A stretch of 43,345 nt of DNA from a bacterium (GTDB taxonomy: Bacteria; UBA10199; DSSB01), in contig DATEDP010000111.1 in NCBI GenBank assembly GCA_035281585.1, positions 1-43,345 of the forward strand, read 5' to 3'. Both the position numbers and the translations under genes were made by a program. The notes below the pieces were generated by a model. That model made no database searches. It had not been told where the DNA came from and saw only the letters and a list, made by a program, of their open reading frames with translations. This document shows, piece after piece, positions 35,544-42,940 of the stretch. Numbering within the stretch: the stretch's first letter is position 1; each line of letters begins with the position of its first letter.

Positions 35544-36436
35544 TGAAGCCTTTAATTTTTCCCAGCGAGGATTGGGGGCATTTAGCTCGAAGTCTTTGCC
35601 GGTTTCTTCCGGCTGAAAGAGGGAAGCTCGAGGCCCGGTCTTTCCCTGACGGCGAAACTTACCTGCGGATTCGATCCGCTTGCGGCAATCGCCACGCGGT
35701 CATTGCGGCCGATTTGAGCCAACCGGATCCAAAAATCCTTAAGCTCATTTTCCTTGCCGAAACCTTGCGGGCTCAAGGCGCAAGTCCCATCGGGCTCGTT
35801 GCGCCCTACCTCCCCTATATGCGCCAAGATAAATCCTTCCATCAAGGCGAGGCGGTCACTTCGAAAAGCTTTGCCAATCTTTTATCCGGCCGATTCGATT
35901 GGCTGGTCACGGTGGACCCCCATCTCCATCGTTACCGCAGCCTCTCGGAAGTTTATACGATCCCCACCCGGGTCGTTCCTGCGGCGCCTGCAATCGCAGG
36001 CTGGATCCGGCGGCGAGTGCGAAAACCCTTTCTTATCGGGCCCGACCAAGAAAGCGAGCAGTGGGTCTCCAAGATCGCGGAGGGAGCCAAGGCACCCTTT
36101 GTGATCCTCCACAAGGAGCGCCGGGGCGACCGAAAGGTCACCGTTTCCGCTTCCGGCCTAAACGTTTGGCAGAACCATAGGCCCGTCCTGGTGGATGACA
36201 TTATTTCCACCGGCAATACCATGATGGAAACGATCCGCCGTTTGAAACGAGCCGGATTTAAAGCGCCGATCTGCATCGGCGTTCATGGGATATTTTCCGG
36301 CTCGGCCTATGAGGATTTGCTGAACGCGGGAGCGGGAGAGGTCGTTACAACCAACACCATCCCCCATTCCACAAATAAGATCGACCTCGGCCGAGTATTG
36401 GCGGATGCGGCACGGCCGCTTTTAAAGCAATTCTAA
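35543..36436 (+). CDS. Ribose-phosphate pyrophosphokinase (PRPP synthetase)
   Basis: 297 residues from the ATG at 35543, overlapping the upstream stop by 1 nt. FPDGE (34-38), YLPYMRQDKSFHQGEA (89-104) and the PRPP loop VDDIISTGNT (217-226) identify it. It is shorter than the housekeeping Prs (about 315) and has DPHLHRY in place of the class I 'DLHA.Q' segment, so it belongs to a divergent branch without obvious allosteric-site residues. It makes PRPP from ribose-5-phosphate and ATP. The gene lies between the phosphorylase and the copper ATPase. Confidence 0.88.
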   Translation: MKPLIFPSEDWGHLARSLCRFLPAERGKLEARSFPDGETYLRIRSACGNRHAVIAADLSQPDPKILKLIFLAETLRAQGASPIGLVAPYLPYMRQDKSFHQGEAVTSKSFANLLSGRFDWLVTVDPHLHRYRSLSEVYTIPTRVVPAAPAIAGWIRRRVRKPFLIGPDQESEQWVSKIAEGAKAPFVILHKERRGDRKVTVSASGLNVWQNHRPVLVDDIISTGNTMMETIRRLKRAGFKAPICIGVHGIFSGSAYEDLLNAGAGEVVTTNTIPHSTNKIDLGRVLADAARPLLKQF

Positions 36437-36452
36437 GATCGGGGACCATTCA

Positions 36453-38453
36453 ATGGAGCTTCATTCTCACCGCGAGGGGCATGATCATCACCGGATGATG
36501 ATCAAGGATTTCAAAAAACGTTTTTGGATCTCCCTGGCCTTGACCTTTCCCATCATGGCTCTTTCCCCCATGATCCAAGGTCTCCTTCGCATAAATCTGC
36601 GCTTTCGGGGAGACATGGAGATCCTCTTGTTTCTCTCCTCCATCGTCTACTTCTACGGCGGCTGGCCTTTTTTAAAAGGCCTCTATTCCGAATTGAAGGG
36701 CAAAAGCCCGGGAATGATGACGCTTATCGGTCTCGCAATCTCGGTGGCGTATATCTACAGCTCCGCGATCGTCTTTGGATTGCAGGGGATGGATTTCTTT
36801 TGGGAGCTCGTCACCCTGATCGACATCATGCTCCTCGGCCACTGGCTGGAGATGAAATCCATCTTGGGGGCCTCGCGGGCCCTTGAGCTATTGGTCCAGT
36901 TGATGCCTTCCACCGCCCATCGCATAAAAGGGGATCAAATAGAGGATATCCCGCTGGAGGAGCTCGACAAGGGAGACATGATTCTCATTAAGCCGGGAGA
37001 AAAAGTTCCTGCCGATGGAGAAATTTTGGAGGGCGAAAGTCACCTTAACGAATCCATGCTCACCGGGGAATCCAAGCCAGTCAAAAAGGGAGAAGGTGAC
37101 CAAGTGATCGGCGGCTCCATCAATGGAAGCGGCTCTCTGAGAATTAAGGTCCTTCACACGGGCAAAGATTCCTACCTGGCAAAGGTCATCCATCTTGTCC
37201 AGGAAGCCCAAAAAACAAAATCCAAGACACAACGGCTGGCCGATCGGGCCGCTCAGTGGTTGACGATCATCGCGCTCGTTACCGGGATCGGCACTTTTAC
37301 CTTTTGGATACTTTGGGGCGAGTCGCTTGTTTTCTCTTTGGAGCGAATGGTGACGGTCATGGTCATCTCGTGCCCTCACGCCCTTGGTCTCGCCGTTCCC
37401 TTAGTGGTGGCGATCTCCACCGCCCTTTCGGCCCAGAGCGGCCTCTTGATCCGCAATCGCACGGCCTTTGAGAATTCCCGAAAGATCTCCACCATCGTCT
37501 TCGACAAAACCGGGACCCTCACCTTGGGTGAATTTGGCGTCATCCGGTTTGAAACGGCCACGGCTGATTTTTCTCGGGAAGAAATTCTCCGTCTTGCGGC
37601 GGCATTGGAGCAGAATTCCGAGCACCCCATCGCCGTAGGAATTCTGAAGGAGGCAAAAAGGCTGAAATTGAGCTCGCTCAAGGCCGACGCCTTTAAAAAT
37701 CTTACTGGCAAGGGAATTGAAGCGGTGGTGGAGGGTAAGGAGGTGAAGGTTGTCAGCCCGGGCTACCTGAAAGAAAAAAACCTTGAGTATCCAAATGGCG
37801 CCTTTACCAATGCCGCCGAAACCGTGGTTTTTGTGGTGGTTCGGGACAAAATTGCCGGGTTCATCGCGTTGGCCGACAAGGTTCGTCCGGAGAGTTCCAA
37901 GGCAATCGAAACCTTCCGACGGAATAAGATCAAGATCATGATGGCCACGGGGGATAACCAAATTGTGGCTGAAGCGGTCAGCAAGGAATTAGGATTAGAT
38001 GGATACTTCGCCGAGGTCCTTCCTCATCAGAAAGTGGAGATTGTCAAAGAATTGCAGGCCGAGGGCGAGTTCGTGGCCATGACCGGAGATGGTGTCAACG
38101 ATGCGCCGGCCTTGGCGCAGGCGGATGTGGGGATCGCCGTAGGGTCGGGGACGGACGTGGCAGCGGAGACCGCGGACATTATTCTGGTGAATAGCAATCC
38201 CAAAGATATCGCGGCCTTAATCCTCTTTGGAAAGGCAACCTATCGAAAAATGATCCAGAATCTATTGTGGGCGACCGGATACAATACGGTCGCGGTCCCT
38301 TTGGCCGCGGGAGTGCTTTACAAGATCGGAATACTCCTCAGCCCGGCGCTGGGGGCGGTCTTCATGAGTCTGAGCACGATCATTGTCGCTTTCAACGCGC
38401 AATTATTGAAAAGAGAGCAGGCCTCGACTGAAGAGAAATTCCAGGAGCTATGA
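36453..38453 (+). CDS. CopB-type copper-exporting P1B-ATPase
   Basis: 666 residues, inner-membrane pump. There is no Cys-type heavy-metal domain; instead a short His-rich N-terminus (HSHREGHDHH). Diagnostic sites are intact: TGES (204-207), the transmembrane CPH (307-309) of the CopB/P1B-3 group, DKTGTLT with phosphorylated D351, SEHP, GDGVNDAP (545-552) and MSLST in the last helices. P1B-3 pumps export Cu (Cu2+ or Cu+) and sometimes Ag. It follows prs by 16 nt in one operon and is followed by a 35-residue membrane protein gene. Confidence 0.93.
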   Translation: MELHSHREGHDHHRMMIKDFKKRFWISLALTFPIMALSPMIQGLLRINLRFRGDMEILLFLSSIVYFYGGWPFLKGLYSELKGKSPGMMTLIGLAISVAYIYSSAIVFGLQGMDFFWELVTLIDIMLLGHWLEMKSILGASRALELLVQLMPSTAHRIKGDQIEDIPLEELDKGDMILIKPGEKVPADGEILEGESHLNESMLTGESKPVKKGEGDQVIGGSINGSGSLRIKVLHTGKDSYLAKVIHLVQEAQKTKSKTQRLADRAAQWLTIIALVTGIGTFTFWILWGESLVFSLERMVTVMVISCPHALGLAVPLVVAISTALSAQSGLLIRNRTAFENSRKISTIVFDKTGTLTLGEFGVIRFETATADFSREEILRLAAALEQNSEHPIAVGILKEAKRLKLSSLKADAFKNLTGKGIEAVVEGKEVKVVSPGYLKEKNLEYPNGAFTNAAETVVFVVVRDKIAGFIALADKVRPESSKAIETFRRNKIKIMMATGDNQIVAEAVSKELGLDGYFAEVLPHQKVEIVKELQAEGEFVAMTGDGVNDAPALAQADVGIAVGSGTDVAAETADIILVNSNPKDIAALILFGKATYRKMIQNLLWATGYNTVAVPLAAGVLYKIGILLSPALGAVFMSLSTIIVAFNAQLLKREQASTEEKFQEL

Positions 38454-38492
38454 TTGAGGCTTCAGATGAGAGCTTGCGGACGGGAGGTCATT

Positions 38493-38600
38493 ATGAAGAA
38501 GCGAGTCCCTATGATTATCTTGATCGTCGTGCTGGCAGCGGTTTTTTATACGGCTATAACTTATCAATACAAGCCCGAACTTTGTCCGCTGCATTGGTAA
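38493..38600 (+). CDS. 35-residue single-span membrane protein with C-terminal CPLHW
   Basis: A short gene 39 nt after the copper ATPase stop, with a clear ribosome site (GGGAGGT, 5 nt before the ATG). The product is MKKR, a hydrophobic helix PMIILIVVLAAVFYTAITY, then QYKPELCPLHW. With two to three basic N-terminal residues the tail should face the periplasm. The terminal Cys-Pro-Leu-His recalls the CPMH core of heavy-metal-binding domains. No family is known to me; linkage suggests a role with the pump. A competing 62-codon frame in the same place has no ribosome site or membrane pattern. Confidence 0.6.
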   Translation: MKKRVPMIILIVVLAAVFYTAITYQYKPELCPLHW

Positions 38601-38657
38601 ATCGTTCCTCATATCGGATCAAACTGAATTTTATTTAATTTTTCGGGGCCGAGCGGC

Positions 38658-38663
38658 GATAAT
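38658..38663 (+). promoter_or_regulatory. -10-like GATAAT, probable (near-)leaderless start
   Basis: GATAAT ends 9 nt before the ATG at 38673 and no ribosome site intervenes (CGAAACACC). Transcription would start 2-4 nt before the start codon. Confidence 0.35.
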
Positions 38664-38672
38664 CGAAACACC

Positions 38673-39098
38673 ATGTCCAAAGATCCGCAAAATGACATCC
38701 TGACCGGCCACGGAGCCTTTGGGGTGGAGTATGTGCCGAAGCGATACCGGGCCGAAGTCGTCGCCGGCCGGGTCTACGGCGGGAAGCTCGGCGACTTGGA
38801 GCCGGGCAAGGCCAAGGCGATTCCGCTCGACCGCTTCACCATCGCCCTTTTTCGGGTCGAGGACGAGTTTTACGCGATCAAGGACGCCTGCCCCCACGCC
38901 GATTACCCGCTTTCCAAGAGCCTCTTGGTTTCGCGCTACACCGTGATGTGCTCCTCGCACAATTGGCAGTTCGACATTCGCGACGGCCATTGCGTCAAGA
39001 TCGGCCATTGCGGCAAGGCGCCGGTCGAGCTGAGCGTCCGGACCTTTCCGGTCGAGATTGAAGGCGAGGATCTCTGGATCCGGGTGGAGGAGAAATGA
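38673..39098 (+). CDS. Rieske [2Fe-2S] protein
   Basis: 141 residues, a soluble one-domain Rieske ferredoxin-like protein. Ligands are C73/H75 (DACPHADYPL) and C93/H96 (VMCSSHNWQF). Both boxes match the Rieske pattern, though the usual Gly after the first His (CxHxG) is Asp-Tyr here. There is no signal or transmembrane helix, so it is cytoplasmic and may serve as an electron carrier or oxygenase component. No oxygenase or reductase gene is adjacent. It overlaps the MEKHLA gene by 4 nt (ATGA). Confidence 0.87.
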   Translation: MSKDPQNDILTGHGAFGVEYVPKRYRAEVVAGRVYGGKLGDLEPGKAKAIPLDRFTIALFRVEDEFYAIKDACPHADYPLSKSLLVSRYTVMCSSHNWQFDIRDGHCVKIGHCGKAPVELSVRTFPVEIEGEDLWIRVEEK

Positions 39099-39544
39099 AG
39101 CAGGCCCCATTCAATCTCCAAAGCCATGCCCATTGCCTGCTGCGGAGCTATCACCATTGGTTGGGAAAGGACTTGGTTCCGCCGGCCGGCGACCCGGTCC
39201 TGGCCCTCGATTCGGTGGCTTTTCCGATTCTGAGCCACGGCACCGAGGTCGATCCGATCTTGAATTACGGCAACCGGGCTGCTCTCAATCTCTGGGAGAT
39301 GGAGTGGGAGGAGTTCACCCGGACTCCCTCGCGGCTCACCGCCGAGGCGCCGATTCGTGAGGAGCGGGCCCGGCTTTTGGCCGAGGTCGCCGAAAAAGGC
39401 TTCATCGAGAATTATTCGGGGGTCCGCATCTCCAAAAGCGGCCGCCGCTTCCGCATGTCCGGCGGCACGGTCTGGAACCTCCTCGACGAAGCCGGCCTGC
39501 CGGCCGGCCAGGCCGCCACTTTCCAGTCCTGGGTCGAAATTTGA
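39095..39544 (+). CDS. MEKHLA-domain protein
   Basis: 149 residues covering a whole MEKHLA domain, a PAS-like fold first noted at the C-terminus of plant HD-ZIP III factors. Conserved parts: ILNYGNRAALNLWEMEWEEF (about 54-73), PSRLTAEAP, YSGVRISKSGRRF and WNLLDEAG. Stand-alone bacterial copies have no proven function; light, redox or ligand sensing has been proposed from the fold. It is coupled to the Rieske gene upstream and the phospholipase-D gene downstream by 4-nt overlaps. Confidence 0.85.
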   Translation: MKQAPFNLQSHAHCLLRSYHHWLGKDLVPPAGDPVLALDSVAFPILSHGTEVDPILNYGNRAALNLWEMEWEEFTRTPSRLTAEAPIREERARLLAEVAEKGFIENYSGVRISKSGRRFRMSGGTVWNLLDEAGLPAGQAATFQSWVEI

Positions 39545-40599
39545 ATTCCAGCCTGCAATTTTTTTTCGAGCCCGACGACTATTTCGGGGCTTGGCGCGAG
39601 GCCGTGAAAGCGGCGAAACGCAGCGTCGACGTCGAGATGTATATCTTTCAGGACGACGCCGTCGGCCAACCCTTCGCCGAGCTCTTGGCGGTGAAGGCCC
39701 AGCAAGGCTTGAAAGTCCGGGTCCTCTACGACTCGGTCGGGAGCCGCGAAGCTTCCGAGGGCCTTTGGTTCATGCTCGAAGAGAACGGCGTTCAGGTCCA
39801 GGAGTACCACCCGTTTTTCCCCCTGCCGCGCAAGCTCCGCCGCCGCGATCACCGCAAGGTCCTGCTCGTCGACAGCCAAGTCGGCTTCCTCGGCGGCTTC
39901 AACCTGATGGCCGAGAATTGGCGCGACGCCGGAGTCCGGATGACCGACCCTCATCTGGTCGGCCGGTTGCAAACGCTCTTCGATTATTCTTGGGAAGGCC
40001 GGGAGCAGGTGCTTCGCCGGCTGAGCCGACGGCGGCGCCAACGCTGGGGCGAGGACGGGATCCAGCTCGTTCCGAGCTTCGGAGTTCGCCGCCTCAACCT
40101 GATCCGCCAGGAATACCTCGGGGCCATCGTCCACGCCGAGCGGCGCATCGAGTTGGCCAATGCCTATTTCATCCCCGACCGCGGCATGTTGCGGGCCCTC
40201 CGCCGGGCTTCCAAGCGCGGGGTCGCGGTTCGTATCCTCTGCACCGGTCCGAGCGACGTGCCGATGGCCCGCTGGGCTTCGCAGCACAATTATTCGCGTC
40301 TGCTGCGCGACGGCGTCCGGATCTTCGAGTTCCAGCCCCGGATGATGCACGCCAAGACCGCGGTGATCGACGGAAGCTGGTTCACGGTCGGAACGGCCAA
40401 CATCGACCACTTGAGCTTCTTCCATAATTTGGAATTGAACCTGGTCGGTCGCGACGCGGCGGCGGCCCGGGAGCTGGAAGCCCAGTTCGAACGCGACTTG
40501 CTCGACTCCCGGGAGATCCGGCTCGAGGAATGGGAACAGCGGCCGGCTTGGCGCCGGCGGCGGGAGCGGTTTTGGCACATGTTCCGGGCTTGGATGTGA
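39541..40599 (+). CDS. Phospholipase D/cardiolipin synthase-like protein
   Basis: 352 residues starting at a TTG that overlaps the MEKHLA stop (TTGA). Two HKD motifs are intact: HRKVLLVD (H104, K106, D111) and HAKTAVID (H270, K272, D277), each followed by the usual FLGGFN / TVGTAN. It lacks the N-terminal membrane helices of ClsA and so resembles ClsB/ClsC-like synthases, which join phosphatidyl groups to make cardiolipin. The C-terminus is strongly basic (WRRRRERFWHMFRAWM), suiting membrane attachment. It ends the trio; a dispersed repeat follows. Confidence 0.88.
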   Translation: MNSSLQFFFEPDDYFGAWREAVKAAKRSVDVEMYIFQDDAVGQPFAELLAVKAQQGLKVRVLYDSVGSREASEGLWFMLEENGVQVQEYHPFFPLPRKLRRRDHRKVLLVDSQVGFLGGFNLMAENWRDAGVRMTDPHLVGRLQTLFDYSWEGREQVLRRLSRRRRQRWGEDGIQLVPSFGVRRLNLIRQEYLGAIVHAERRIELANAYFIPDRGMLRALRRASKRGVAVRILCTGPSDVPMARWASQHNYSRLLRDGVRIFEFQPRMMHAKTAVIDGSWFTVGTANIDHLSFFHNLELNLVGRDAAAARELEAQFERDLLDSREIRLEEWEQRPAWRRRRERFWHMFRAWM

Positions 40600-40608
40600 G
40601 CCGGAGGG

Positions 40609-40701
40609 GTCATCCCGAACGAAGTGAGGGATCCTTGCGGAACCTCTTGTCATTAAGGGCCTCCGCAAGGATTCCTCGTCGCTTCGCTCCTCGGAATGAC
40701 A
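40609..40701. repeat. 93-nt imperfect inverted repeat of a dispersed type
   Basis: The outer ends GTCATCC and GGAATGACA and the inner perfect arms TCCTTGCGGA / TCCGCAAGGA form a long hairpin between convergent genes. The segment with 'CGTCGCTTCGCTCCTCGG' is of a kind seen scattered in many bacterial genomes. It might also work as a bidirectional transcription stop; there is no U-tract. Confidence 0.65.
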
Positions 40702-40707
40702 AGATGA

Positions 40708-41976
40708 TCAACGCCTTCTCTGCGCGAGCCAAACTAAAAATCCCAGGCTCAATAAAATGCCGCTGCGCAGGAAGACTTCGGCCGGAAAAGTGAAAACCAA
40801 GGCCAGGCAGCTCAGGGCGCCCAGGATCGGAAAGATCCAAGGCACGACCATGCCTTCGTGGGGCTCCTTCCGCTTTTTGACCTTGAGCAGGCTCAAGTGG
40901 ACGAAGAAGAAGACGCCGAGGATCAACAAGCTCGTCGTTTGAGCCAGGGCCTTGAGGCTGCCGGTGAAGACCAGCAAGAGCACGATGCCGCCGGCGGCCA
41001 GGACGCCGATCCAAGGCGTGCTCCGCCGGGCATGGACCCGGCCGAACATCGGCGGAAGCAATTTCTCCTCGGACATGCCGTAAATCAAGCGGGAGGCCAT
41101 GATGAGGTTGACCAGGCCGGTGTTGGCGATGGCCAGGATCGCGACGATGGCGAAATATTCCGGCACCTTGTTCCAGCCCACCGCTTCGAAGACCAGCAGC
41201 AGCGGCGTCTTGGACTCGCCGATGGCTTCCCGGGGAACGAGGAGCAGCAGGACCAGCGCCACCGAGATGTAGAGAACGGTGGCGATGGCCAGGGCGATCA
41301 AGATGGCCCGCGGCAGATCGCGGGCCGGATGCTTGCTTTCCTCGGCCAAATTGCTGAGGTCCTCGAAACCGATGTAGGCATAGAAGGCGATGGTGATGCC
41401 TCCGATCACGCCGGCATAGTTCCAGTCGTGCAACAGCTTTTGACCGAAGGCTCCGAGATCTTGAGAGCCCAGGCCGACGAAGCCGGCCACGATCACCGCC
41501 AGCAAGCCGCCGACCTCGACCGAGGTCAGGACGGCATTGACCCGGGCCGATTCTTGGATTCCCCAAAAGCTGAGGAAGGACATGCTCCCGACCAGGAGGA
41601 GCCGGCCGATCACCGGCGGGAAGGCCGGGAAAATCTCTTGCAGGTAGTTGCCGAAGGCGACGGTGACCGTGGAAGCCGAGACCAAGCCGGTGCCGAGGAC
41701 CAGGACGCCGATCATGGTGCCGGCGAAGCGGCCCGGAAAGGCCCGGCCGACGAAGGCCGCGGCGCCGCCGGCCACCGGAAATCGGGCGCTGAGCTCGGCA
41801 TAGCTCAAGCCGGTCAGCCCGGCCACCACCGCCGCCACCAAGAAAGTCAGCCAGGCCCCGCTGCCGGCCGAGCCGACGACCTTGCCGACCAAGGCGTAGA
41901 TTCCGGCGCCGAGGATGTCGCCCACGCCATAGACGGCGAGGGAGAAGAATCCCAGGCGACGGGCCAGCTTGCTCAT
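40708..41976 (-). CDS. APC-superfamily amino-acid permease
   Basis: 422 residues with about 12 transmembrane helices. The first helix has the unwound GAGIYALVG substrate-binding element (about 23-31), and FYAYIGFEDLSNLAEESKHP (centre of the protein) is the signature of the cationic/neutral amino-acid transporter branch. The substrate is an amino acid or amine not determinable here. The start overlaps the adenosyltransferase stop by 4 nt, so it is the last gene of the pterin/cobalamin operon. Confidence 0.9.
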   Translation of the reverse strand: MSKLARRLGFFSLAVYGVGDILGAGIYALVGKVVGSAGSGAWLTFLVAAVVAGLTGLSYAELSARFPVAGGAAAFVGRAFPGRFAGTMIGVLVLGTGLVSASTVTVAFGNYLQEIFPAFPPVIGRLLLVGSMSFLSFWGIQESARVNAVLTSVEVGGLLAVIVAGFVGLGSQDLGAFGQKLLHDWNYAGVIGGITIAFYAYIGFEDLSNLAEESKHPARDLPRAILIALAIATVLYISVALVLLLLVPREAIGESKTPLLLVFEAVGWNKVPEYFAIVAILAIANTGLVNLIMASRLIYGMSEEKLLPPMFGRVHARRSTPWIGVLAAGGIVLLLVFTGSLKALAQTTSLLILGVFFFVHLSLLKVKKRKEPHEGMVVPWIFPILGALSCLALVFTFPAEVFLRSGILLSLGFLVWLAQRRR

Positions 41977-42530
41977 GCTTGAAGGATCCCTTGCCAGAGG
42001 ATGTCGGGAACTCCGGCCCGTTTGTTGACCAGCCGGGCCAGGACGAAGAACCAGTCCGAAAGCCGATTGAGGTAGATCAGCAGGTCGGAGCGGATGGCCT
42101 GGTCGTGGGAGAGCTTGACCACCGCCCGTTCGGCCCGGCGGCAGACGGTGCGGGCTTGATGAAGGAAGGCCGCGGCCGCTTCACCGCCGGGGAGGACGAA
42201 TTTCTTCAGCGGCTCGAGCTCGTTTTCCCAGGCGTCGATGTCTTGCTCCAGGGCCTGGCTGTGGGCGGCTTGGATGAAGCCGGCGGCCATCTCCGGCGAG
42301 GGAGTGACCGTCGCCAGCTCGGCCCCGACGACGAAGAGCTGCTTTTGGATCTCGAGCAGGCGATCGGCCAAAGGCTCCGCTTTTTTCAAGGCGGCGATGA
42401 CGCAGCCGACGACGCTGTTCAGCTCATCGACCTCGCCGTAAGCCGCGATCCGCTCGCTGTCTTTGGGGTAGGGGCCGCCGCCGAAGAGGAAGGTTTGGCC
42501 GCGGTCGCCTTTCTTGGTGTAGATCTTCAC
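41973..42530 (-). CDS. PduO-type ATP:cob(I)alamin adenosyltransferase
   Basis: 185 residues. MKIYTKKGDRGQTFLFGG is the ATP-binding N-terminus, AYGEVDELNSVVG and YLNRLSDWFFVLAR (close to the C-terminus) are the family hallmarks, with the Arg/Asp pairs of the subunit interface. It converts cob(I)alamin and ATP to adenosylcobalamin, the cofactor of mutases and class II ribonucleotide reductase. No B12-dependent enzyme or riboswitch is in the window. It is coupled by 4-nt overlaps to genes on both sides. Confidence 0.93.
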   Translation of the reverse strand: MKIYTKKGDRGQTFLFGGGPYPKDSERIAAYGEVDELNSVVGCVIAALKKAEPLADRLLEIQKQLFVVGAELATVTPSPEMAAGFIQAAHSQALEQDIDAWENELEPLKKFVLPGGEAAAAFLHQARTVCRRAERAVVKLSHDQAIRSDLLIYLNRLSDWFFVLARLVNKRAGVPDILWQGILQA

Positions 42531-42940
42531 CGGCTTTCCTCCTCCCGGTATTCGGCGTAAGAAGAGGGCGTTTCCCAGAGCCGGACCGAAAGCACCGGCA
42601 AGCCCCGTTTCTTGGCATCCTCGAAGATGAGCCGGGCGATGTTCTCGGCGGTGGGATTGTCTTCCATCACGAAAATCGGCTCGCCCAGATCCTGGAGGAC
42701 CTTGACCAAGACGTCGTCGCGACGGAGCAGCATTTTGTGATCGAGCTCCTCATCGAGAAAACGCTTCACTGCGGCCTTGATGTCGACGAAGTCGATGACC
42801 ATGCCGCGACGGTCGAGCTGGCCGGCGCCGAATTCGATCTGGACCAAGCCGTTGTGGCCATGGGGATGGGCGCATTTGCCATCGTAGTCGAGCAGGCGGT
42901 GGCCGTAGCAAAAGCTCAATTCTTTGACGACCCGATACAT
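42527..42940 (-). CDS. 6-pyruvoyl-tetrahydropterin synthase/QueD family enzyme
   Basis: 137 residues, T-fold. Zinc ligands H14 (SFCYGHRL), H27 and H29 (PHGHN), with catalytic C23 in the C-x3-HGH spacing of QueD (not the C-x5-HGH of animal PTPS). ELDHKMLL and ENPTAEN-type segments (DNPTAENIA) follow, with a C-terminal Glu in RLWETPSS. QueD makes 6-carboxytetrahydropterin for queuosine; PTPS makes tetrahydropterins. The gene upstream is a pteridine-reductase-type enzyme, which favours a tetrahydropterin route. Its start overlaps the reductase stop by 1 nt (TAATG). Confidence 0.9.
   Translation of the reverse strand: MYRVVKELSFCYGHRLLDYDGKCAHPHGHNGLVQIEFGAGQLDRRGMVIDFVDIKAAVKRFLDEELDHKMLLRRDDVLVKVLQDLGEPIFVMEDNPTAENIARLIFEDAKKRGLPVLSVRLWETPSSYAEYREEESR

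Noticed and set aside
38450-38638. A 62-codon frame overlapping the copper ATPase stop
   Set aside because: No ribosome site and no structural pattern; the 35-codon frame inside it on the same strand has both.
41973-42530. A cobalamin riboswitch for the adenosyltransferase
   Set aside because: The gene overlaps its neighbours by 4 nt on both sides, leaving no leader; none of the B12-box sequence was seen.
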